Source: Bolinopsis microptera (Eukaryota; Ctenophora; Tentaculata; Lobata; Bolinopsidae). From it: 64,000 bases of DNA. Location of the stretch: the NCBI RefSeq assembly GCF_026151205.1, contig NC_087074.1, positions 6,448,001 through 6,512,000 on the forward strand, in the 5' to 3' direction. Position 1 is the first letter of the stretch. Every line of letters starts with the position of its first letter. Positions 50,423 through 62,400 of this stretch are shown one piece after another. The translations under genes were made by a program, and so were the position numbers. Under the pieces are notes generated by a model. That model did not search any database. It saw only the letters and a program-made list of their open reading frames with translations, and was not told the origin of the DNA.

Positions 50423-53400
50423 TGCGAGAGTGTGCGAGAGGGGGAGAAAAAGTGAGGCACTTTAGTCTTTTAGTATCACATTTGGGGTACAAAACCATCG
50501 ATTAAATTTAAACCACTTACCACCGGCCGATTTTTAAAAATTTGCTTATTGGCTTCGTCAAAATTTTGTCGAAACTATACCGAAAACACCAGTCGTATAA
50601 CTCTTACCGTTTTCTTGATTAAACTGTTAGAAAATTGCACACGTACACAGACACCCACAGATTTATTGGGATTATTAGTACAGATTAGACAGGCTAATCT
50701 GTAACTGTATATAATAACGTTGTATTGTACTATCACACGATTGTTCAGTTTAAGACAATAGAACGCTCAAGGACAATATTTCACAAAAATGACAGCTGAT
50801 ATATTACAGAATTACACACATAGAATTTCTGATACATTTGTTTATAACTAAAACATCTAGTCGTGACTAAATTGATACAATTTGAATCTGTTGGGGATTG
50901 CGATCAGCATTGATGAGCTGTTCGTTGGCAGCCACGTTTATCTCTTGTTTTTTACTTGTAATATCAATTAGTAGTTATATCATATCGATTATCGATCTCA
51001 TGTCATTGCATGCAGCAGGGCAAAAATATGAGAACTTTTTAGATTGAAAAACAAAACTGTGGAGAATTGTGTCAAAAGGTTCGCCAATTTCGTTTAAAAA
51101 AACGAAAGTGCGGATAACGCCGAATGGTGCGAAATAAATAAGTTCTGCAATTGGAAAAAAGAGTATTTTCTCCAAGTTTGCCGCACATAAAAAAGTTGTG
51201 GGTAGATGCGGGATCACACTATTTACAAAATATTACCGCATGTACAATTTACATGTAGCCTCTGCATCGAATCGTAATATCCAACTCCCGATAGCCGAGA
51301 CGATTGTTTCATAATTTTGAATTATGAAAAAATAACCGGTCGGATCCTAGCCAGGAACATGTCCCGCAACTCCATGTGGGACCGTACCGTGCAGGTACCA
51401 GAAAAGTACATTCACCTACTGTCAGAACAATACGTTGCAGTGTTACAGGTTATGTTGCAACCGTTATCGTAGTGTATTGTCTTATACATCACTCGGGTGA
51501 TGGTCACTATTTTGCTATTTTCTGCATCTGACAATGTTTCCTTTGATAAACTGTGTTTCATCCTCTAGTGACTCATGAAGGATGCCCCACCAGATCAACA
51601 TCAACTATGTGACCAACTATTCTAATCAGCTTGGTACGGGACCGTTGTCTACAGTAGTGTTTGAAGGGGTCTATGGGGTGTCTACCTCCTTATTTGGGGC
51701 TGTCTTCATGAAGAAGTTCAAAGAAAAGCCAAAGCGTGTGCTGGTGAAAAAAATTAACTCCAAAATTGTGTCAGAAAAGGTAGATTGGGAGATTTTGCGA
51801 AGTTTGGAGCATCCAAACGTTGCGAGTTACATTTACATATGTGAGCGATCGAACTTCTTTTTCTCGAGTACCTTTATCATTCAGGATTTCTGCGAGCACA
51901 CTCTTGAACATTTCGTGCCACAACTGGGCTTCAACCGGGTTGTAAATATACCTGTGTTCAAAAACGCAGTCAAAGAAATAGTCAGGGGTTTACACTATCT
52001 ACACAGCAGGTCAATAGTGCACAGAAACCTCAAACCAACTAACATCTTAGTAAAACCTCCCCTGGCTAACCCGTCACGTTTTATACTTACCGACTTTTGG
52101 TACACAGATAACAGACAGGTACCTGAACATAATTTCTGGTGTTTTCGATTTAAAAAACCACTCTCAGATGATCACGATGTATTGAAGTGGATGGCACCGG
52201 AACTTGTGGCAAACTGTGGCACCACTGCCACTACAATGATGGACATGTTCTCCTTGGGAATGGTCCTCAAGTTCATGATCACTCACGGACCCTCATGTGT
52301 AGACTATGTGGACGGGATATTGTTAGAACTGCTTATACAGGAGTCCCTCAGTCAGAATCCCTTTACAAGGATTACGAGCGGTGATCTGCTGGAAAAGCAC
52401 CCCTTCTTGTTGGACGTCAGTCTGCGTGGAGTTGCTGAGATTGCGGACTCCAGGTTGACCTATGTTAAGAATGCCTATGATGAGATCGTCAAATTGGAGG
52501 CACACTCTGGTAGTGGCAGTTTTAGGAAACGAATTGAGTCCAAAGTTCGGTGTGTCGCAGGTGAGAGCATGTTTCCCTGGAACAAACTATTCAATAAAAG
52601 AGTGTTAAAAGAACTGATTGGTCACCCAAAAAACCGTTATAATCCGCATTCCTTCATAGACCTACTGAAACTTGTAAGTGACTACAAGGAGCATCTTCCG
52701 ACGGGGTCACCATCAGATGTTATTCGAAGGCAGGTGGCAGATGATGCGTTCAGCAGGTACTTCCCGTACACCATTCCGCTTGCTTATCTGTGTCTCTCGT
52801 GTAGGGACATGACTTTCTTACCTTCGCTTGCTCTATTGGAGAACAACGAGAAGAAGAGAAGGCAGAAATTTCGATGTACTTGAAAAACTGGCAGTTTATC
52901 GTTCAAGCAAAGTTAAGACAGGATGAATTAACTATTTATTTGATTGATTGATTGATCGAGGAGCACTACCCGGAGGCATTACTCGGCACTAAATCTTTAA
53001 TTACAATCAAATATAAATGTATGCACACATGTATATTGTATAAATATGATAACGCCATTAGCAAATTTAGATAGTACTATTACAAATGTTTAAATAACTC
53101 TTATCTCTTGACTTAAATTTAGAACAGCGACACAGGGTCTGAAGAATACTCACTGATATATTAGGTGCGTTTAAGTTCGAAACAGTGAAAATTCTTATGA
53201 TATACATCGGTCAATTTAAATTAGTGAATTGAGTTTATTTATGTGGTCTGTGATAAAAGAGGGTTATCTTAAAGTAAAAAGCTATTCTCAATTAAAAGGG
53301 ATTCAGCACGTTCTTTATAGTTTATTTTCATCAATTTTATTAGCCTGAGCGATTATATCGACTTGATATATAAGTTAATGGCATGGTTGAATGATTGCAT

Positions 53401-56400
53401 TTTTGCTCCGCCAATAAGATCTTTTATTGATTTGATATCTAAGTTAATGGTTGATTGAGTATGTAAATTTTGTTCGCTGCATCATAATCAGTCGCGTAAA
53501 AGAGGATTACATGCAAAATAACCCTACAATTAAGTTGTCGCCTGCTATCTATGCTCTGGGACGTAAATTATGTAGTATTGTTTTCCAAAATATAGCAATG
53601 CTAGCTTGCTCAACTGCGCGATCCACGAAAGAGACCAAAAGTAATTACCTGTGACTATAATGATTTCATTCACCGACAGAAATGCAGATTCTCTACTAAG
53701 TTTTATAGAGTCCCCTTCGATGTTACAGAGCAGTGTGTAGATCTGATCTTCCTGCTTCAGTCCGTATGTTTGTCGGAGTGTTCCACATGACTTCTGTTTC
53801 ACTTCTCCCTGGTACACTGACACATCCACATTGTTATATTTGTTCAAACAGGACTTGAACTGATCTTCACTTTGTGCACACAATCCATTGATATACCAAT
53901 CAGTGTAGAACCTGCAGAAGATAACGACCTTGTGAAATAAATAGGTTCTATCAAACTCTAGCTTCAACCAGCCTGCTCCTTTATTAGGGTCAGTTCTTGC
54001 TACTGTCAAGAGATCCTTATCAACTGCATTTGCTGCATAACTTTCATCTGAAGTGCTTCCTTGTGTGACTCCTGTTGGAGTTATTTCGAATATTTCTCGT
54101 CTCCGGACTGAAATATGAAATTATAAAATTACTAAATGCCAAATTGCTTGTTTCTACTAGGAAGTTACTGTTAATTGACTCTTTTTACACACCTTTGAGA
54201 ATGATTGCGGAAACGATGTTATGTGCAATACTATGAGAAGAGTTTCTAGCATTCAATTTACAAGTAATTTTATTGAAATACCTGTTCCGACCACAACAAC
54301 CTCGAATACCACCACTTTTCCTGTTGTCTTACTGAGTTTCACAGAGTCGCCCTTTTTACTGTTACAGATTAGTGTGTAGATCTGATCTTCCTGTTTCAGT
54401 CCGTATGTCAGTTGGAGTGTTCCACAAGACTTCTGTTTCACTTCTCCCTGGTACACTGACACATCTGTACTTTGATGATCATCCACACAGGTTTTGAAAC
54501 GTTTTTCACTTTGTACACACCAGTTATCTGGGTCATACCAATCAGTGTAGAATCTGTAGTAAATAACGACCTTGTGAATGAAATAGGTTTGACCAAACTC
54601 TAATTTCAACCAGCCTGCTCCATCAGCAGTGGTAGATACAGCTTCTGTGGACAGGTCCTTATCCACTGCATTTGCTGCCTCTTCGTTGGTCTGGATAGCG
54701 CCTCCTTGTGTCACTGTTGTTACAGTTATTTCTGCTATCTCTGACTTTGGCTCTAAAACGATAATATTTTATAACCAATATCAGATAGATACATTTTACT
54801 TCCAATTTGACGTTACTCTCAATCGAAGTTTCTAATTATTAATGATATTAATTATTAATACTTTAATAGATACAAAATATCGCATTTAATCATAAGACGA
54901 CTAGCTCACCTGTTAACTGTGATAGAGTGACCACAAGAAAAGCGAGTAACAATTGCACAATACACAATTTGATTGAAAGATTCATATTCATCCTGCAACA
55001 AAATAATTTTAGTTCTCAATATGCCCCGTTGGAGTACATGCACAATGCACATGGACTAAATTAACAGATAGACGGATATAGTTCCTTTTACTCTTATTAA
55101 TTTAACCTGAATAAAACGTTTTCATTACCATCAATGAATACATTTTCGCGGAACAAATAGTTGAGTTATAAAAAGGGCATCAATCGTTTTGGGGAGTATT
55201 TGCTATTTGCTCCAAGACGAAAATAGTCAAGCTTTTTTAGCAAGCTCAAGAATTGTTGCTCAAGCTGTTTATTGTTTAACTAGGCCCAGGTTTTCTTGAC
55301 AAAGCAGAACAGTGAGAGAGGACAGTGTGAGAGGGGGCGGGGTGTGAGTCTAGATCTTTAATCTCCTATTGATATTGGTGATTCTTATGCGTTTTAAGGA
55401 TCCAAGCTACCTTCATAATATCATTACACTCAGCAGGATTGCGGGCTGGGGCGACAATCTGGTCATAAGCCCCATAATGTCCACATTCCACTTTCCAGGA
55501 CAATGATATAAAGAGATTTAGAACGTGGAAAGTTAGTCAGCTCGTCGTTAGTAAGCGAGAGCACAGCTTGAGACTCTTTAACCAAACTTTTAACTTATTG
55601 AAAGTTGGATAGGTTTTCATTTTCTTAATTAAAAAGGGACATTCGATAAAAGTCCGAGACGTAACCGTTCTAAAAAAGGCAGGATGTTTTGAAATTCCTC
55701 ACATAACATAACATGTCACAAGCTACCTTCACATAGCACAATATCATTACATGAAGCAGGAAGCAGACTCACGGGGAAGGGGTACGTGTGCGTCTAGATC
55801 TTTAATCTCCTAATGCTATTGGTATACTATTGCTATATAATATACTATATAATATACAGTATAATGTACTTGGTATACTAATACTACTGGTTACGCTACT
55901 TTTTAAAGTTCCTCACTTCACAAGCTCCCTTCATAAGCACAATACCGTTACACACTCAGCAGTATAATGCTGGGTGATCTTGTCCTTAGTTCCTGATAGG
56001 TGGAGAGGAACCACGAGGTTTGAGCCCCTTAGTAAGGTCTACGTAGCAATTAAATGGTATAAAAGATATTTCTACCAAGGAATGTCAGTCAGTATTTAGT
56101 AACCGAGAAAGGTGCTCAAGGTTCATTCGACAAAGCTGTTAACTTATTATACTATACTTTTCTCAAATGTCGCTTTATGTTCAGCCTTGACAGTGAACGC
56201 GAAGATTAATGTATTAATCCTTTTCATACAAGTTACAACAAAGTCTTCATGTTATGTAGCCTCGGTTTGGACAGGCTATTATCTGCTTAAAATATTTCCA
56301 TCACGATACATAATACTCAATAAATGTAATAGATTTGTAGTGTTGTAATTACTTTAAAAAAAATTATAATCATAAATCGTAATAGATTTGCTATGGGGTT

Positions 56401-59400
56401 CAGGAAAATTCGATTACAAACTTCTTAGTGTAACACGACATCCAAGTCTGTTTATTTTCGAACTAAAAAGTTCTAAATTCTAATACTGCAAGTTATGGGA
56501 CGTGGTGATTAATTATTTATAATCAGACAGTCAGTTTTTTCGATACACGCTTAAAAGATTTTTTTTCGACACTGCTCACCGTTTAAACTCATATTATATA
56601 ATTCACCTTTAATTTCAGTAGACTCTGAAAGTGAACTGGATACGCTCCCAGATTCACAATACACCATTCTCCCTCCATCCACTCTATCAAAATCATCCAT
56701 CACCATCACCAAGACTGTTTCATTTGATAACGTTCCCTCTCATCACTTGGAACGTTAGTATCCATCATTTGTAATCATAACTCAACATTCAACTTCTTTA
56801 TTGGAACATTTCACGGTAAATCATTTCAAAATAATGGCTAACACAAATCACTGCACAGAGTCGTGTTTATATCTGAGTATTAATTCTTGTTTTATAACAA
56901 GATTTAACTTTCCACTAAGACTAGCCCAATGATATAAAAGTGAACTGTAAAATAACCCCGTCCTTGTTATTCAGAAGCAAACCAGTACGAGTCAGCAGAA
57001 GATGAAGCGACCAGGAGGGCGTCCAAGCAGAGCTTACCTCATCAGTCTCCAACGAGTACAGGTAAAAGAGCTGAATAACTGTTTTAGATGTTACTTCTCT
57101 AATAATGATCCATAAATTCATAGTACGATCTAATGGTAAATATATATCATTTTAAAACTATCTGAATTGTCGTTTCTTCTGGTTCATTTTAAAGCATAGA
57201 ATCATTGCATTTCAAGGTTTTAAGTTACAAAGCTATGGTGTCACAGTTTGAACAAGTGTTGTAATAACCAGATCAGAGTATAATTCCATTCACCCCTGTA
57301 CAGGAGCAAGTAAAGAGGACAAGTACAGTAGTCTGGGTAGAAGAAGCAAGTCTAGAGGAGGAACTCTCTCTAGATCCTCATCTCAAGACAGCTTCAAGTC
57401 TGCCAGATCCGAGTTCAGGAACACTGACGCTGCCAGCAGTGCGGCTGAGGAGGAACATGGTACGTGACTTTTAGTTTTTTGGAATTTTTGTAAACCTGCA
57501 ACCGTGTCTAGATTTGTTGTACGCTAAATTCATGATTAGGAAAATGTTATCGAGAATTTATAAGGAAATTTGAAAGTTGCGTTACACTGTTGACTTACAG
57601 ACACGACAGAGGCGGAGGATGAAGAGAACCAAGTTAAAGATCTCTCCATACCTTTCCCCTTCCCTAAAGCAGCTGACAGTGCCCTAAACCACGTTTGTTA
57701 ACCTTGTTTTATTAGTTTTATCCTTATTTGTTTAGTTGACTAACAAAATTCCCACTTTTTAAAGATCTTCTGACTATCCAACAGTCTCCACATTATCTCT
57801 CTTAAGGGGGGGGGACAATGGATATTTTTTTGTGAAACTTGATTTCGAGATAGCAGTTGACCAACAAACTAGGACCAGTGACCAAACTTTTGAGGGGGTC
57901 CCGGACCCCAACCGCCAAACGGTGCCCGCGGGGCAGCCACACCCACATTTGGTCCAAATTAGGCCCAATTTAGCCAAATACCCTGAACATGCCCAAAACC
58001 CAGATTTTAGGTGCTCTACTTGTAGCTAGTGGTCTCCTGAACTCGTATATGAAATTTCATCAAGATTGGACAAAAAATGACTGAGTTATGGGCCAAAAAC
58101 CATATGCCCATATTTGGGCATACGCACCAAATTTGGTAGATTTCGTCCCATAAATTGAGCAAATATCAATATTTTTGAATGAAATTTACTTTATAAGAAA
58201 GGTAAGCCTAAACTACATATTCTCTGTAAGTTATAGCTTTATATTTGTTTAAATGTGGATACTAAGGCGAAAAAAACACAAAAAATGAACTAAATTGCCC
58301 GTATCTTGGTTCGCGATATTCGCGGAATTGATCTCATTAAAATTGTAACAACTCAATCAGTTTTCAAAATTTTTGCATGAAATTTTCGGAATCGACTCAA
58401 AATCGCATTTCCACCTTATTTTGAGAACAGATTTTTGATTTAGGCCTCCAAAAAAATTTGGCGGCCAAATTCTGAATTTATCCGGGAAAATTTTGGAATT
58501 TGGCCGCCAAATTTTTTTGGAGGCCTAAATCAAAAATCTGTTCTCAAAATAAGGTGGAAATGCGATTTTGAGTCGATTCCGAAAATTTCATGCAAAAATT
58601 TTGAAAACTGATTGAGTTGTTACAATTTTAATGAGATCAATTCCGCGAATATCGCGAACCAAGATACGGGCAATTTAGTTCATTTTTTGTGGTTTTTTCG
58701 CCTTAGTATCCACATTTAAACAAATACAAAGCTATAACTTACAGAGAATATGTAGTTTAGGCTTACCTTTCTTATAAAGTAAGTTTCATTCAAAAATATT
58801 GATATTTGCCCAATTTATGGGACGAAATCTACCAAATTTGGTGCGTATGCCCAAATATGGGCATATGGTTTTTGGCCCATAACTCAGTCATTTTTTGTCC
58901 AATCTTGATGAAATTTCATATACGAGTTCAGGAGACCACTAGCTACAAGTAGAGCACCTAAAATCTGGGTTTTGGGCATGTTCAGGGTATTTGGCTAAAT
59001 TGGGCCTAATTTGGACCAAATATGGGCGTGGCTGCCCCGCGGGCACCGTTTGGCGGTTGGGGTCCGGGACCCCCTCAAAAGTTCGGTCACTGGTCCTAGT
59101 TTGTTGGTCAACTGCTATCTCGAAATCAACTTTCACAAAAAAATATCCATTGTCCCCCCCCCCCCCCTTAAATGCTTAATACCCTCTCCTGACACCTTCT
59201 CTAACAACTGACACCCCCTCCTCGCAGGAGTTAATAGACATCTACAGAGACCACCTGCCCAGAGCATGGTTAACAGAGACCAGGTACTCTAACACTGTGG
59301 TCCTCAACAAGTCTTACTCTGATCTGGAGGACGTGGATACTAACAAGATACCTCACGTTAGTTAATAACTACATAACTTACTTTAGTTAATAACAACATA

Positions 59401-62400
59401 CCTCACTTTAGTTAATAACAATATACTTTTTTACGTTAGTTAATAATACGTGGTACGAGATATGATGAGCAATTAAATTATAACAAGGTTGAACAGTTTC
59501 TTGAAATTTAAAACATTGCTTCAGAGGATATCCTCTAACAAGCGACAAAGCAAAGGAAGCAAGGGGAGTGATGATTTTAAAATTCCTCCAGTGGAACCCT
59601 CCATCCATGAACTTTTACAGGTTAATTTTAATTTTAGCTTATTTCATATCAATTAGATAATCCAGTTTGAAGGTTTAGATTAGGAATTGTGACGTAAACA
59701 AACTTTTAGCTCTGTGATTAGTTTCTGCGGAATTATATCACCCTGATAACTTATCCAACTTGCTTATAATCTAAGTTTTAAAAACAACCCTCTTCTACTC
59801 CTGCAGATAGTAAAGTACATCCTACCTGAGTTCCACTCAGAATCTACAGGTAGCACCAGCAGTGACCTCACCACAGACAACCTCTTCTCCAACGACTCTG
59901 CTGCCGACAACAAGTCCGACCCCAAACTCCTCGAACTTCGTCGCAAGTCCGTTCATTATACTACGATTTGATGAATCGTTTCCGCGGCTTTTCTATTAAA
60001 TCGCAATGATTTTTCTCTACGAAATGAACAATTTAAATAAAATCTAAAAATGATCAGTATTCAGTTCCGACGAATCTACAGAAATATTCTCTCGCTTCAG
60101 TTCTTTATTTTTAGCCGCTTCCCTCAATTGTGAATCTTGATCATACTAAAGTTTCTATATTAGGTGGGAGAAGAAGCTGAAAGAAAAGAAAGTCTCCACA
60201 GATGAGACATCAGACCCTGACAGTTTGGAGACAGATGGTAAAGTGATCTGTATTGCTGAGATAGTGGACCCTGTTGACCTCTTCTTTACACCCTTCTGTG
60301 TGCACGCTATCAACAAGTTCGTAGTTCTAGAATTTTCATCGTATCTATTGTATTCATTGTAAGTTATTAAACTATTCAATTTAGGCTATCCATTATCGGT
60401 ATGAAATCTTTTATCTAGATAAACAGATAAAGATTTAGGTTTTATCTAGATAAAACCGATAAAACCGATAATTTTTATGCTGAAGGCCAAAGCCAAAATG
60501 TTTTCCAAATTTCGCAAAAACTAATTGTCGACTTTTATTACTGTTTACCAGTAATCTTTCTAAAGTACCACTTCCTTTCTTTTAAAAATATTAGAGCATC
60601 AGTTTTCTTCTCCGGGGAGCAGAAGTGCACCAGTTTTCTTCAAAACAGTAGACAAACGGTTTTCTTCTCCTAAGAACAGTAGTGTACCAGTTCTCTTCAA
60701 AACAGTAGACAGACGGTTTCCTTCTCCTGAGAACAGTAACGCAGTAGTTCTCTTCAAAACAGTAGACCCCACTGGTTTTCTTCTCCTGAGAACAGTAACG
60801 CACTAGTAGTTCTCTTCAAAACAGTAGACCTCCGTTTTTCTTCTCCTGAGAACAGTAGTGCACCAGTTTTCTTCAAAACAGTAGACCAAGGGTTTCCTTC
60901 TCCTGGGAACAGTAGTGTACCAGTTCTCTTCAAAAACAGTAGACCACTGGTTTCCTTCTCCTGAGAACAGTAGTGTACTAGTTCTCTTCAAAACAGTAGA
61001 CCAAGGGTTTCCTTCTCCTGAGAACAGTAGTGCACCAAATACCAAATCTCCTCGAAACAGTAAAGCATTTAAAGTGATTCAGTGAACCGTTTTCTTATCC
61101 TGTTGATAACTTGGAGCAACAGATTCCTTCTCCTGAAGACAATGTTTCACGCCCAGAACACTTACGGAATTCAATTGAGTGCCCTGCCGGTATTTTTGAC
61201 TCTTGTTAATAGTAACATGCTCGTTCCCGTCTCCAGAATGATTAAAAGGTAAAACGCCAGCACCTCAATACAAGAGAACAATGTCAATAACCTTCTCTGG
61301 ATTTCAACAGTTCATACAGTTCTACAGTTCCATAGGTATACAAATGTAAATAAACCTCTTAAGCTCACATCTAAGTAAACTACCTCTTCTATTATACTAG
61401 AAGACGTTTGGGACTGTTTCTTGGATTACTTGGGAAGGCAAAAACACTAATATTTCTTTACAATTGTACGGTATTTTGGCAGTATTTTCGGTAATATCTA
61501 GTGAATTTTTATACCGATAAAAATATGTTTTATCTAGATAAACAGATAACTTTTTTTAACGAATTATCGGAGATAATTATCGGTTACGATTATCGGAGTG
61601 GATAGCCTAATTCAATTACAAATCAAATTAGAACGATTAGAAAACCAAACAGTCTACCTCCATGACCTCAGGTATATCGAGACAGCAGAAGTTTACTACC
61701 GGAACCTGCACCCAGCAGCAGTGATAAACCTGGTGCAGGCTGCTACAGCTCCTACTGTCCTGGAGATTGCTATACAGCATGCCACCGCTCAGAAGGCGCT
61801 CCTCTTCTCCCACCATTTACAGGTGATGTGTTCTTATCACGAGGCAAAGTTATAAGACAGGTGATGTGTTCTTATCATGAGGGAAAGTTATAAGACAGGT
61901 GATGTGTTCTTATCACGAGGCAAAGTTATAAGACAGGTGATGTGTTCTTATCATGAGTGAAAGTTATAAGACAGGTGATGTGTTCTTATCACGAGGCAAA
62001 GTTATAAGACAGGTGATGTGTTCTTATCACGAGGCAAAGTTATAAGACAGGTGATGTGTTCTTATCATGAGTGAAAGTTATAAGACAGGTGATGTGTTCT
62101 TATCACGAGGCAAAGTTATAAGACAGGTGATGTGTTCTTATCATGAGGGAAAGTTATAAGACAGGTGATGTGTTCTTATCATGAGGGAAAGTTATAAGAC
62201 AGGTGATGTGTTCTTATCATGAGGGAAAGTTATAAGACAGATGATGTGTTCTTTTCATGAGGGAAAGTTATAAGACAGGTGATGGAAGGATATCCTGGCA
62301 AATAGATGGGAACATCACTCCTACTTGCGAGTTACTGTTACTGTTACCAAGACAGTTGATGGTTCTGGATTTAACACCTTTCGTCTGCCATTGCTTTTCA

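Noticed and set aside
50301-50498. Ser-Leu repeat protein on the minus strand
   Set aside because: It is the (AG)n microsatellite read as codons.
53545-53648. Last 35 residues of the lectin-like frame as its true C-terminus
   Set aside because: Not excluded, but a GTAATT donor lies at the same domain-end position as in the preceding exon, so splicing to an unseen exon is equally likely; left out of the CDS range.
57832-59179. Pairs of nearly identical small proteins on opposite strands (65-67 aa)
   Set aside because: They are mirror products of the palindrome arms; no start context, no family and no reason to call them genes.
60591-61045. Repetitive 70-80-aa frames with RRRKP and YCFEENW units on the minus strand
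   Set aside because: They are translations of the 57-bp minisatellite inside a transposon.
61598-61671. Extension of BLTP1 exon 38 upstream to the longer open frame or to an acceptor at 61640
   Set aside because: The phase does not fit the exon 37 donor. The acceptor at 61669-61671 gives correct phase and aligns KYIETAEVYY with the family.
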